Assembly (NCBI RefSeq): GCF_905115235.1
Contig: NC_051855.1
Span: 9,228,388-9,292,387, forward strand
Direction of reading: 5' to 3'
DNA from: Hermetia illucens
Taxonomy: Eukaryota; Arthropoda; Insecta; Diptera; Stratiomyidae
Length of the DNA: 64,000 nt
The position numbers were made by a program, and so were the translations under genes. Numbering within the stretch: position 1 is the first letter of the stretch; each line of letters begins with the position of its first letter. Positions 43,601-55,710 of the stretch are shown piece after piece. The notes below the pieces were generated by a model. The model was not told the origin of the DNA and made no database searches. It saw nothing but the letters and a program-made list of their open reading frames with translations.

Positions 43601-46274
43601 CGCAAGGGGGCGGTGCTTATTAGAAGCATTTGCCCAGTTAGATGTAGTTCTGGCCAACGAAGGCGATGTAAACACTTATCGGAAAGGGGGAACTGGTTCA
43701 ACTGTTGATCTGACTTTTGTCAGCCCTGCACTGGCAAGTGGGCATGTCCTGGCAAGTTAGCGAGGACTTCACGTACAGCGACCACCAGGCAATCACCTTT
43801 GAACTAAGGACGAAGCCACAAAGTAGGATACCCGCACCCCGGAAGCCGAAATCCAAAAGAACACCGGGATGGAAGTGTGAATAGACCTGCCTAGCAAAGC
43901 AGGCACCTCCCCGGATAGAGCTTTCCATGTTAAACAAAGCATCTCTAAGGCATGTGACCCGTCGATGCCTAGAAGATGCTCATTCTCCACTAGAAGACCC
44001 AATTATTGGTGGAATAGTGAACTTGCCGGTCTTCGATCGATTTGCCGAACGGCTTAGAAAGCAATAGGTAGGACCGATCAAGGGCAAAAGGAGCATGCCT
44101 ATAGGGAAGCTCGCAAGAACCTCAAGCTGGCCATCCACCGGAGTAAGAGGGAATGCTTCAAGGAGCTCTGTTTGGAAGTGGACATAAATCGGCCGGGTGG
44201 CCCCCTATAAAATCTTGACAGGGCGATTCAGAGGTCGATCATCTCCGCAGGTCACATGCCCTATGCTCTTGTTGAAAATAATCCGGGGGTTATTTCCCCA
44301 ACAAGAGCGGGGTACTGTCACTTTCCAGCGTGCCCTGGATGTGACGCCGATTCCACCAGTCACCAGGGATGAGCTGCTGGGGATTTGCAGTCGAATAGGC
44401 GACAGTAAAGCCCCGGGTCTGGACCGGGGCATACCGAATAAAGCCCTCAAACTTGCCATCAAATGTAGACCGGATATGTTCGCGGAGCTGTTCGAAACGT
44501 GCATGTCCGAAGGTATCTTTCCAGCACCGTGGAAGCGGCAGAAGCTGGTGCTGCTGCCTAAGGCTGGCAAACCCCCAGGGGAACCGTCCTCCTACAGACG
44601 CATGTCTTCGAGACACAATGGGGAAAATGTTGGAGCGGATTATTTATAATAGATTCAGTCGTCGAGAGCCAAGGGGGCCTTTCAAATAGGCAGTATGAGT
44701 TCCGTAAAGACAAATCAACCATTGATGCCATCAAAATGGTTACTGGCTTGGCCGAAATTGCAATTCCCGGAACATGTTGTACCAGTAAATATTGTGTGGT
44801 CGTCACCCTGGATGTGAGGAATGCATTTAACTCGGCCAATTGGAACCTTACACGAAAATCTTTGGCGACGATTGGTGTTCCCACCTACCTCGCCGCTATT
44901 ATAGGTAGCTATTTGCATGAGCGAACACTGTGGTATAATACCGATGATGGACCCAAGGAGTACGTTGTCTCCGCGTGTGCCCCACAGGGCTGTGTACTGG
45001 CCCCACTACGGTGGAACATCATGTACAATGATGTGCTTAACCTTCCGGTTCCAGAGGACACGGTGGTGGGTTACGCCGATGACAGCAATTCTGGCGTGCC
45101 CAGGCCAGAATCTTTTGAAGATTTCCACACTTTTCTCGAAGTTAGGCAAACTACTGGGATTCAAACCATAGCGAACTACGGCTTACCGCCCGCAATCCAA
45201 TGGGACGCTGCCATTATGGCTCGCGATGATCCGTCCTAGACTCAGGTCTACCCAAAAAAAATATTCTACTCTACATCTGGATACAATCGATGGCAAAAAG
45301 AAACAATTCCTCGAATTCGACACACGGGATGACTGAGTTTCTTATAAAAGAGAAAGGTACAATCTTTCATACCTAAAACATCTACATGCCGACTTGTTAT
45401 GTATTAACATCATCATCATCATCAATGGCGCAAAAACTGGTATCCGGTCTAGGCCTGTCTTAATAAGGAACTGCAGACACCCCGGTTTTGCGGCGAGGTC
45501 CCCAATTATGGTGTGTATCAACGCCACATTTTTATTAAAACAAAAAATTCTTAGAGATCAAGGTGCAATCCTCATCGAACCCTTGACAAATTGAAATGTA
45601 ACTCTTAACTCAATTTAACTCGAACCTTCAGGATACCCGCTTTAGGTTTATGTGGGTACTGTTTTTATTGTTCCACCAGGCTTATGATGACTCCCAATGA
45701 GAACGGAACGACGGGGTGTTCCTAAGATGCCAGTGTTTTACAGAATTCTAATAGGATTTATCAAAACTTAGTATTTGCATGAACAAAGCATCTGTTCATG
45801 CAAGAATTATACATTTTTTTAAGCCAACTACCGCAACTACACAAAAAATATTTGTTCTCTTGTCGCCTTGATTTGAATGACATTTACCCCTTGAAAGGTG
45901 TTAATTCGGCAGCCGCCTTAACAATTTGTTTATGGTAATATTGCCGGCGGATTGTTAGCGGAAGAATGGACATTGTTGTTACTGATCACCCGTGATCCAT
46001 GGAATCTATTTACGATGGCGGCTCTAATAAGAACCATTCAAGGGAGTAAACAAAAACAGAAAAACAACAGTTGAATGACAGGCGTTACCTGTGGAATAAC
46101 GACGCAAAGTAATCGGTGCTCGATGAGGTGGGGTTTAAATTATTATGATGCATACTGTCTTAGTTCTATTACTCACCCGTAGCTGATAGCCAGCAAATGA
46201 ATGAGCCATTTACCGCACCAGAATACGAAGAAAAATATCGCAAAGCCGTAGAGGGTGTAGATCATTGGTGACAT
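34614..46274 (-). CDS. GlcT: Ceramide glucosyltransferase (GlcT / UGCG), five exons
   Basis: The enzyme transfers glucose from UDP-glucose to ceramide on the cytosolic face of the Golgi, the first step of glycosphingolipid synthesis (family GT21). Coding exons, 5' to 3' on the minus strand: 46274-46177, 35995-35854, 35787-35470, 35385-34930, 34844-34614. Lengths 98, 142, 318, 456 and 231 sum to 415 codons with stop, so 414 residues, within the usual range. Residues 5-32 form an N-terminal membrane segment (YTLYGFAIFFFVFWCG). Then come FCVEDPGDPA (first Asp motif), ISDSGIRM (second), CYLAEDFFIAKAL (third) and RLTRWAKLR (the Q/RxxRW motif). Two more hydrophobic segments and LHALWNPAIRWRTRVYKL follow. 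Splice sites are canonical. Exon 1 is separated from exon 2 by 10.2 kb. It converges on TAF3. No defect is seen. Confidence 0.93.
38258..39301 (+). mobile_element. MULE-like DNA transposon fragment (transposase C-terminus) nested in RTE
   Basis: The frame running from the RTE break to 38716 encodes LTEEVQTVIKPIYEDLSRDD, LLNRCLGAEIQNNNESLNVL, IWTFAPKHPHSGAKDVEIVT and EETEGALYGPSVTD. This is the C-terminal end of a Mutator-like transposase-domain protein common in insect genomes (the RCLxGxTQNxNES(L/V)N signature). The non-coding part contains an exact 26-bp inverted repeat. The right end, CACACGGGATGACCCCCTTAA, recurs at 52600-52626. About 110 bases of the RTE tail are missing at the insertion point, so this is not a simple clean insertion. 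Confidence 0.65.
38864..39022. repeat. Exact 26-bp inverted repeat inside the MULE-like element
   Basis: Bases 38864-38889 equal the reverse complement of 38997-39022 with no mismatch, 107 bases apart. The arms include CGGTCCGCAAACTAGG. They could be a subterminal binding site or the ends of a small nested inverted-repeat element; the spacer has no coding sequence. Confidence 0.8.
39541..40320 (+). mobile_element. R1-type LINE, copy 3, 3' end only
   Basis: It is nearly identical to the last ~770 bases of copies 1 and 2: the C-terminal frame (39585-40100) with SPDCVFCNGVVDDAHHTFFS and the same 3' UTR ending CACCTACCCTACC plus an A-run. The first 25 bases are a rearranged junction. The 8-mer AATAGCAG occurs at 39534-39541 and 40324-40331 and is a likely target-site duplication, so this is an independent, strongly 5'-truncated insertion. 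Confidence 0.88.
40332..41639. other. Non-coding stretch within GlcT intron 1
   Basis: No gene or classified element. A block near 41100-41160 (CGCAAGTCCGGTCC and AGTGTGGGTA-like) recurs near 52875-52930, a low-copy repeat of unknown class. Confidence 0.45.
41640..42110 (+). repeat. Dispersed unclassified repeat, copy 2
   Basis: The longer copy of the repeat at 655-960. It keeps a central block absent from copy 1 (around CCCACCAAACTTGGTAACAT and GTGGTGCTAGGATGAACTTA). Confidence 0.6.
42161..42174 (+). repeat. Run of 14 cytosines
   Basis: An uninterrupted homopolymer C14 in otherwise AT-rich sequence, preceded by GGGGAT. It is a likely length-variable and assembly-sensitive site. Confidence 0.85.
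42440..45240 (+). mobile_element. R1-type LINE (second family), decayed
   Basis: An ORF1 remnant lies at 42499-42850 (RPEAIVSSSRRHLTYAEILK). ORF2 APE blocks are at 43252-43760: VAIISEPYRNLYGGVWV, SGFVWAKISGIFVYSYYAPP, VIAGDFNAWAIEWG and STVDLTFVSPAL. RT blocks are at 44197-45110: PGLDRGIPNKALKLAIK, LLPKAGKPPGEPSSYR, VVTLDVRNAFNSANW, YLHERTLWYNTDDGPKEYVV and VVGYADDSNSG. Several frame changes and stops occur, and the 3' part beyond the YADD box is missing. It is related to the antisense element at 28230-30960. The segment 42880-43130 between ORF1 and ORF2 looks foreign and contains a 12-bp hairpin. Confidence 0.8.
43029..43074. repeat. 12-bp perfect hairpin within R1-type LINE
   Basis: CCAGGGCAGAGG at 43029-43040 and CCTCTGCCCTGG at 43063-43074, 22-nt loop. 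Weaker complementarity continues outward (TACGGTT with GACCGTA). The stem is GC-rich against an AT-rich background. Function unknown. Confidence 0.7.
45405..45515 (-). mobile_element. RTE-like LINE 3' tail fragment
   Basis: The sequence from the CATCATCATCATC run through AACTGGTATCCGGTCTAGGC matches, inverted, the 3' tail at 39302-39352. It continues with the part of the tail lost there (GACACCCCGGTTTTGCGG). So a 5'-truncated RTE tail with an ATC-type simple repeat end was inserted here in minus orientation. Confidence 0.7.
46177..46274 (-). CDS. GlcT: GlcT first coding exon, 10.2 kb from exon 2
   Basis: The start ATG is 46274-46272 (another in-frame Met follows three codons later). It encodes MSPMIYTLYGFAIFFFVFWC, the signal-anchor. 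The last full codon is TAC, followed by GG and the donor GTGAGT at 46176-46171. Exon 2 begins with G AAG TAT after a CAG, completing Gly and giving GKYKLHKKV, as expected for GlcT. It is easy to miss because it is only 98 nt. Confidence 0.88.
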
Positions 46275-47405
46275 TCCCCTATCGACTTAGCAACGTTACA
46301 ATGTTTGCCTGCTATACCAGCTGGGCTCCTTGCAAGCTGGACTCCTGGAAGTTTGATGCAATATTTCGTTGTTTACTTCCACTGCCACTCATCAATCATG
46401 TAGTTCCGAAGTTTTCTCGTGAGTATCCTTAACCTGCTTCTGGTCGAAGCGCTTGCAGTAGCGGAGGCCTGGCAGACTCATAAATGCGAAGCCGAAATGA
46501 TCGGATAATGAATTTTTGTGTACGTCGAGCCTGCACTTTGGACAGGCCGAAATAATATACGGACGAGGCGCGAGCTTCAAAGACCGCACGACCGTATGCA
46601 GGCACGATTGCTTTCACTTGGGGGCAATTTGAAGGACGTCCAATTCAAGTGCATCGCGGAAACTAGCGGATCCCACTATCCACTTTCGGCTGTTGCCGGT
46701 GGACGGACTAATTGGAAAACAGGTTACCAGGCGCTTCAATTGAGAATCCCTGCAGCGGTGAAGTTTCTCGCCGCAAACAATCTCTCGAACTTTCCTCTAA
46801 AGGATCACGACTCAAACCGAGAGGCACATGGATTATTTTATAGAACAGTGGGACGGGCACAAAATTATAAAAGACACCACAATGCCAATTAGGCGAGTAA
46901 TATAACACGGCTTGAAACAGACTAACCGCCCGACGAGATACAAACAAAACTTGGGGCACAGCAGTTCACGCGGAATTGGCCGAAGAGACTTGCATTCTAA
47001 CGTCACTTGTCACACGCTAGGATATCTTCTTGTCATAATTCAACTTCTTTCATTTATATTCTGACGAAAACTCGTGGATCTCCCGTGATTATGACGCTTA
47101 GACAAAAACTTATCTACTTCTTCCGTTTTCCACACATTTCGACGGAGCCCGAAGCTCATCTAACCACTACTGTCAAATCGCGCCCAAACTGAACATACCT
47201 GTCATGCAGTGTACACAGACTAGACAAAGTAATATCATCCGAACATTATGTCCGCCATATTTGAATTTGGCGTGACGTCAACTGGGTCGTGATTATTGAG
47301 TAATCCGTTTCGTTTTGAAAATCGTTGCGAATATTTTATTGCGAAGTGCTAAAATTTTGTTCTTTTAATTTTTTTATCAATTGTGTTTTTTGTGAAAAAT
47401 TGAAA
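46275..47405. other. GlcT upstream region, non-coding
   Basis: This should include the GlcT promoter and 5' UTR. Overlapping short frames on both strands at 46390-46890 have no family resemblance. Confidence 0.45.
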
Positions 47406-47560
47406 ATGGTGTGTCCCGCTATAAATGGTTGTGATAGTTATCAAGGCAAAAGAGGAAGCACCTTAAGATTCTTTCGTTTTCCGAAGAATGAGACAATTTG
47501 ACAATGGAGAAAACGTTGTGAAAAGTGTAGGAAGATCGACTTCAAAAACACTCGAGTTTA
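47406..47560 (+). pseudogene. THAP-domain remnant
   Basis: From the ATG at 47406 the frame reads MVCPAINGCDSYQGKRG, then LRFFRFPKNETI, a TGA, then QWRKRCEKCRK. This matches the start of a THAP zinc finger (C-x2-4-C, a conserved F-x-F-P, then the W and basic helix). THAP domains occur in P-element-type transposases and in genes derived from them. Only the N-terminal half can be read and it is interrupted, so it is a remnant. An alternative is a THAP exon with an intron I did not detect. Confidence 0.55.
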
Positions 47561-48046
47561 ATAAACACGTTTTGTGCAAGACGATAGATCCAAAAGAGTA
47601 AAGCGCAGGAGATAGAAAAAGGTGCTACAGCATATTAGATTTTGAGATGTAAGATATTATTCAATTTGAAGGTGAAACTTAAAAAATAGAAAATAGGTAG
47701 ACGTTTTCACCCAAGGTAGAGGCATAATTCTTCAGACGCTATCTCGCTTCACGCAGTACGACCGGAAAGTAGTAGCTAGATATTGTTTCCTGCTTATATT
47801 TATTCTTCGTGCCCTTCTTAGATGAAACCGTCTAACCTTTTCCTTTTTTCCGTTGGGTGCTTGCCCATGAACGAGGGGTCCGGTTAATACCATCATTAAC
47901 TTGATGGTGGACTCCTCAAATAAATGAATAAGTAAATCCAAATTTAATTTCCGATAATTGTATTAAAGGCAACAATAGACTGCAAGTTGTCAAAGCGAAA
48001 TAGAAAGTGTTTCGTCTGTTCAATCGAGTCGAAAAGACGCCAAATA

Positions 48047-49279
48047 CAGGGTGCGGCAGTAAAGTTTTGTCCCGACACGGTCCAGTCGCCATCATGCGTT
48101 GGAATAGTGAGGAGCGTGCCTTTGCCGTTCAGGTTTACTTTTCAAGCGGATGTTCGGTTATTGCAACACAGCGTGCATTTAGAAGTCGCTTAAATTTAGC
48201 CCCGTTGGCTCCCGTCCCAGACCGCAAATCAATTGTTACATGGGTTACTACATTCAGACAAACTTCAGGTGCGACAAAAGGAAGAACTGGAGTCCCTCGG
48301 CCCGTTAGATCACCTGAGAACATTGAAGCAGTGAGAGCGTCAATGTTGCGATCGCCACGGCGTTCTGCGCGCAAACACGCATCTGCCCTTGGACTATCCG
48401 ATCGTTCTGTGAGAAGAATTCTTCGTGATGATCTTCATTTTCATCCCTATAAGATGGCGATAGTGCAGGAACTTTCAAAACGTGACTTCAATTCTCGGAT
48501 GAACGCGTGTGAGCTTCTTCTTGATGTCGTTCCCGAGGGTGCTATTGTTTTTTTAGCGATGAAGCCCATTTTCATTTGTGTGGGTCGGTTAACAAACAAA
48601 ACATGCACTACTGGGCTGACACCAACCCTCTAGAATTGCATCAAAAGCCTTTGCATTCATCCAAAGTCACAGTGTGGTGTGAAATTTCCTCAGCTGGAAT
48701 TATTGGTCCCTGGTTTTTGAGGAAAATGAGGTTACAGTGGCAGTGAATTCGGACCGGTATGTAAACATGCTACAGAGTTTTTTTTTCCACGGCTAGAAAA
48801 TTTGGATTTGGGGGACACTTGGTTCCAACAAGACGGTGCAACAGCACACACTTCAAGAGCATCGATGGCTGTTTTGAGGGAACACTTTCCAGAGCGCCTT
48901 ATCTCAATTAGAGGCGATTTGGAATGGCCGGCACGCTCTCCCGATCTGTCCCCTTGTGATTTTTTTCTATGGGGTTTTTTGAAATCCCGTGTTTATGTGA
49001 ACCGTCCAAGAACCCTACAAGATTTGAAGACCAACATCCAAGAAGAAATTGCCAATATAACACCTGCTATGCTAACAAGAGTCATGACAAACGCCAGAAA
49101 TCGGTTTACGCAATGTATGGAGAATGGGGGGACGTCACCTAACAGATTTGATCTTCAAAACAATGTAAATAAAAACTTTAGACATGTACCTACATTATAA
49201 AAAATAAATAAATATTTTCCGATGCATACAATAGTTTTTATTGAGTTTTGAAAAAAGGAAGTTATGCTGCCGCACCCTG
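48047..49279 (+). mobile_element. Mariner-superfamily transposon with D41D-like spacing, 1,233 bp
   Basis: The termini CAGGGTGCGGCAG at 48047-48059 and the inverted copy ending at 49279 are flanked by TA on both sides, the canonical Tc1/mariner target. The transposase starts at 48094 (MRWNSEERAFAVQVYF) with a helix-turn-helix (SARKHASALGLSDRSVRRIL). The first catalytic Asp is in SDEAHFHLCG, the second in WFQQDGATAHTS, and the third in SPDLSPCDFFLWG. I count 41 residues between the second and third Asp, the spacing of the rosa-like D41D group. One extra T in a T-run near 48550 shifts the frame before the first motif. A stop occurs near 48630. The rest is open from 48802 to 49200. The copy is dead but structurally complete. 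Confidence 0.85.
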
Positions 49280-49281
49280 TA

Positions 49282-50127
49282 TTAAGATGGAAGTACATTT
49301 GTTTGCTAATCTAAATAAAATGTTAAAAACAGGGTTGATAATGATTGTAGCTGAGAATTGGAAATATTGGAGCTACAACGGGAAAACAGGCACCCCAAAA
49401 ATACTTCGACGTCTACAAATGACAGAACGCACTATTTTTTGACTCAAGGGTGTTTTTACGAAAGGGTAAATTCGGGAATTGGAAAATCCGATTAAAAAAG
49501 TGCGTTGGAGTAGTGAGAATATTTCCTCTGTCATATCTCTTTACTATACTGGACCAGGAGCATACAGGCCTCTATACAAAAGAAAAATAGCACTGCCAGC
49601 AGGGCTGACACTAAAAAAATGGGTTGTAAAGATAAAACTAAATCCTGAAATCGTGGATCTTGGCTACAGTTGCTATCAAAATCAAAGTACGAGATTAAGG
49701 AACGACTGTGTGTTTCATTTTTTGACGAGATGAAGATCAGACGTACTTTTGAGTATGATAAGACTAATGACTGGAACCTAAATTGTTTACTTCCACAAGT
49801 CATTAAAATAAGAAAAAATCTGTTTATTAATTTGATGTGTTTATGTTACGTTTATACTCTTTATTGATTTTATTATCAATGAATTTGGCAGTTTTTTCTT
49901 TTAATTTCTGAAAGTAAGGTGTTTTATTGCCCGTAATTAAATGCAACATTCGATTAACTAATAATAAATTTCCATTTTTGGTCGTAATATTAAAAAATCG
50001 GTGATCATCTTGCAAATTGAAATTTCGAAATGGAATATCTCTGAGAATATTCGACCAATTTTCATAGCTACAGACTTTATTCATACATAGAGATGTTACC
50101 TACAAATCTTAATTCATAACTTTACAA
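49282..50127. other. Non-coding stretch
   Basis: AT-rich, with no recognised gene or repeat. The short frames at 49479-49733 and 49827-50084 lack any family resemblance. Confidence 0.5.
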
Positions 50128-50345
50128 TAATCGTTGGCACAACAATCCATATTGGATCAGGGCCTTGAAGCGTGTTAGAGCATTTCATTCCAGACCGTAA
50201 CGGTACACTACAGTATACTATAGGAGGCAATGTGGTCAGCATTGCGTTCGCCGGAGATTATTACCCTGATTTGACTCAGGTACTCATTCACAGCTGAGTC
50301 GACTGGCATCCGACGTCAAATCATGATACAAATCCCACTGTCACC
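50128..50345 (-). repeat. SINE-like tail repeat, copy 2, fused to an LOA-like LINE
   Basis: Nearly identical to 15897-16095, with a small duplication (TACACTACAGTATACTATAG). On the minus strand it follows directly on LOA-like coding sequence (AQTVSRFKY) and ends CCAACGATTATTG. The AGTGGG-ATTTGTATC start is the same as in copy 1, although the LINE in front is different. Confidence 0.65.
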
Positions 50346-52515
50346 AGTGATATTTGAACCGCGAGACTGTTTGTGCCAGCTGGATTTCCGCCCCTGCTAA
50401 GGTGGGTAGCGTATAGCTGCCCCACCTGGCGTTCCTAGTGAACATAACTAGTCCAGTCTTCCTAGCGTTCACCGTGAGTCCATTGCGGAGGCATCAGCTG
50501 TGGATTACATGCAGAGTTGCATTCAAGCGGTCACATATTGTGTCCGCAAACTTGCCGGTAATTATTACGGCTAGGTCGTCCGCAAATGCTTGCGCGAAGA
50601 CTTTTTTGCCCTCCAGGAGCCACAGCAGGGTATCCATCACCAAGAGCCATAACAGTGGAGAGAGAACACCTCCCTGTGGGCAGCCCCTGAGACATCCTGC
50701 TTCAATAGACTTCTGGCCGACCGATATGTGGATTTTTCTCCACTCTAGCATGTGAAGGATCCAACTGATTAGCAGCGGTTCGATTCCATGTCTTGCCGCA
50801 TCACAAATTGCCGCGAATGAGGCATAATTGAAGGCACCTTCAATGTCCATGAATGCGCCTAAGGCGTATTCTTTTTCGGACATCGCCTTTTCAATTTTTG
50901 TCGTAAGTTCATGGAGTGCTGTCTCCGTGGATTTGCCTTTCTGGTTGGCGTGTTGCCTATGGTGAAGTGGCCACTTAGGAATGTGTGTATCCCTTATGAA
51001 CCGATCTACTAGTCTTTCTAGTCCTTTTAGCAGAAAGGACGTTAGGCTGATCGGTCGAAAGCTTTTTGCGTCTGTGTAGGCGGGTTTTCCTGGTTTGGGA
51101 ATGAACCCGTTGTTAGACATGCACGATATATATTCCGAATGTGTAGACCCAGGGCATCCATTCCTTCTATTACTAGCGCAGGGATGATGCCATCCGGACC
51201 TGCAGACTTGTATGTATGGAACGAGTTAAATGCCCATTTCACTCGCTCCAGTGATACTACTTTGCATGCCAGATTCCAGTCTCTCGGTTGAGGGCTGTAT
51301 GCACCTGTTGGCCCCGAGATTAGATTTTGGGTGCTGCCTGGGAAGTGTACTTCAAGCAAATGATTTGCCGTTTCTTCATCGCTTTCTGTGTACTTCCCAT
51401 TCTGTAAACGTAAATAACCCAGTTTCTGGCTACGTTCTTTGACCAGAATCCGCTTCAGCTTTGAGGTTGCCTCAAGAGAGTTAGTCTCTTCGCAAAAGCG
51501 TCTCCAAGATGATCGTTTGGCCGATCTTATGCTCTTCTTTAGAGCCTTGTGTGCCTCTTGATAGCGATTCCAGCTAGTGCTTGATTCACCCTTCAGAGCA
51601 CGATTGAGGAGCGTCCTTGTCGTTCTCCTCTGTTTTGCCAAATCCGAGTTCCACCATGGTGTTTTACCCTTCTTTGGCATCTTGAGTGGACAGCTTTCTT
51701 CGAAAGCTTCTCTCATGCTAGTTGTGATCATCTGGGTTGTCTTCTCAATTCCAGTAATGGATTTGATGCGCTTCCCAGGGATCGTGATTCGGGCGCTCAA
51801 TTCTGTTTGATACATTACCCAATCTGTCTTCCTCGGATTCCGAAATGGAATGGGTGAAGGTAGATTCATGGCCATAACGAAATCAATGCGTCTGTGATCC
51901 GAGAGTGTGATATCGTTTGATACCCTCCACTATCCGATCAGAGACGCGATGTCAGGAGATGCCACCGTGATGTCGATGACCTCTCGCCTGACCACGTTGA
52001 AGAAAGTGGGTTCATTACCCACATTTAGGATCTGCAAATCGGTTCCTACTAGATACTCCAGTAGTCTCGATCCTCTTGCATTGATGTTCGAACTTCCCCG
52101 GCATATGTGGTGAGCGTTGACATCACATCCTCCTATTACCCCCATGCCTCTACTTTTGGCATATTGGATAGCTCTGATGAATGTTCCACTGGGAACATCT
52201 TCTGCGTCGTAGGGGAAATATGCAGAGGACCATAGTATCTCTTTATTTCCCTGTTGAGTTTTTACGGTTAGCTTAGCCGATGTGGTGTCGCCATCACATA
52301 GGTCGTTAACCAGGTTAGCCTGGAAGTCTTTGGAGACTACCATGCAGGTACGGGGTCGATCGCTTCCATTGGCATACAATAGGTCAGCATGTTGGAAGTT
52401 TAGGCAAGTGACTGCCCCACCAACAACCCACGCTTCTTGTATGAGGTATATAAATGTCTTGCAGCTATTGATCCGACGACTGATAAGTGCAGTCGCCGCT
52501 TTACAATGCTGCAAA
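50346..52515 (-). mobile_element. LOA-like LINE, 3' truncated within RT
   Basis: On the minus strand 52515-51930 carries an APE domain (YLIQEAWVVGGAVTCLNF, SSAYFPYDAEDVPSGTF, VIGGCDVNAHH, REVIDITVASPDI). 51875-51042 carries the linker (TPWWNSDLAKQRRTTRTLLN) and the first RT motif (YKSAGPDGIIPALVIEGMD). 51120-50494 carries the rest of the RT: SFRPISLTSFLLKGLERLVD, LGAFMDIEGAFNYASF, RGCPQGGVLSPLLWLLVMD and FADDLAVIITGKFADT. The RT continues in another frame (GLTVNARKTGLVMFT) to about 50346. There the element breaks off into the SINE-like tail; the thumb and RNase H region is missing. About three frame changes. Confidence 0.8.
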
Positions 52516-52626
52516 GGGATATCAATAAATCTATGGTGAAAAATTTGTATTTGTATCTTCGTCCAGTTCTTCAAAAAAAAATTCTAAATAAAGCCGAAAA
52601 AACGGCCTTCACATGGGATGACCACC
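52516..52626 (+). repeat. MULE-like element end, second copy
   Basis: It shares with 39185-39301 the blocks GATATCAATAAA, ATGGTGAAAAA and AAAACGGCCTTCACA, and the end GGGATGACCACCTTAA. No transposase sequence is present, so only the terminal part remains. Confidence 0.6.
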
Positions 52627-53308
52627 TTAAGTTAATGAGATTCAACAATAACTGTCGAAAACGAAAAGCGCCGCCACTTATTGTAAAAGTTCAATGTTCC
52701 GAACTTTTTGTGTGCTTCATTATTCATCGGGTTTGTATATTTCTTCATAGAAGTTCGTATTATATAACGAACTTCCTTTGACAACTCTCTCCCTCCGCAC
52801 GCACGCAGTCATTCTGCTGTTGTATTCTGGGATATACCGTGGCGAAGATGCCGACCGATAACCTTCTCTAATACATTCGCAAGTCCGGTTCGTTGAGTGT
52901 GGGTACTGCCTATTAGATATGGTTTGAAGCCGGGCATGTATTGCACGAAACATTCCCATTAAACGAAGGAATATATTCTCCGTCACAGGAGGCTACGAGC
53001 AAGATTCGCAAACCAGTTTCGGTTCCGCGATAGCAGGTCCAAATTCAGTCAGATTTGACCCATCGGGGAGGTAAGTTCGCTTTTGTGGATCGTGAGTGGA
53101 ACAGGTTTATGGTTGTCGGCCATTTTTTCTCACATTTTGGTTAGAACTTTGAGTAGCCGGAGGCCGACTTCCCCGAGTGTGATAGTTGTACAAGTTCTAG
53201 CTTCAAGTGGAAAAGAAAATAGAGTGTAACGTCGGTTTTCCTTGATATATTCCAGGTTGAAGTGCTTGAGGTAAAAAGTTCTAACTAGGAGTTAATTGGG
53301 ACGACAAA
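52627..53308. other. ATPsynbeta upstream region
   Basis: Non-coding. Bases 52875-52930 repeat a block from near 41105-41160. The promoter and 5' UTR of ATPsynbeta should lie in the last few hundred bases; no unambiguous core element was identified. Confidence 0.5.
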
Positions 53309-55601
<2,293 letters not shown>

Positions 55602-55700
55602 GTTAAAATCAATAGGTTTATAGAGAATTAAAACCATCGTTAGATGAGCGGCAAGAATATTCACCAGAGTTCATCGTGAGAAATGGAGAAGTGTAATGGA

Positions 55701-55710
55701 AATAAATAAA
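55701..55710 (+). promoter_or_regulatory. Probable polyadenylation signal of ATPsynbeta
   Basis: Two overlapping AATAAA hexamers lie about 100 bases after the stop codon, which suits a short 3' UTR. Confidence 0.6.

Larger units (their letters stand above)
35996..46176 (-). other. GlcT intron 1, 10.2 kb, transposon-filled
   Basis: It holds an RTE element interrupted by a MULE-like fragment, an R1 3' fragment, a dispersed repeat, a second R1-type LINE and an RTE 3' tail, plus unannotated stretches at 36000-36900, 40332-41640 and 45520-46170. The stretch 36000-36900 has no recognised repeat. Confidence 0.8.

Noticed and set aside
46390-46900. Overlapping short frames upstream of GlcT on both strands
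   Set aside because: No family resemblance, no splice pattern, and comparable frames occur by chance in this GC-moderate stretch.
50340-50380. A GGTTCAAAT-like box B of a tRNA-derived SINE head
   Set aside because: The GGTTCAAATATC stretch is LOA-like LINE coding sequence (VSRFKY in frame), so the tail repeat has no demonstrated tRNA-type promoter.
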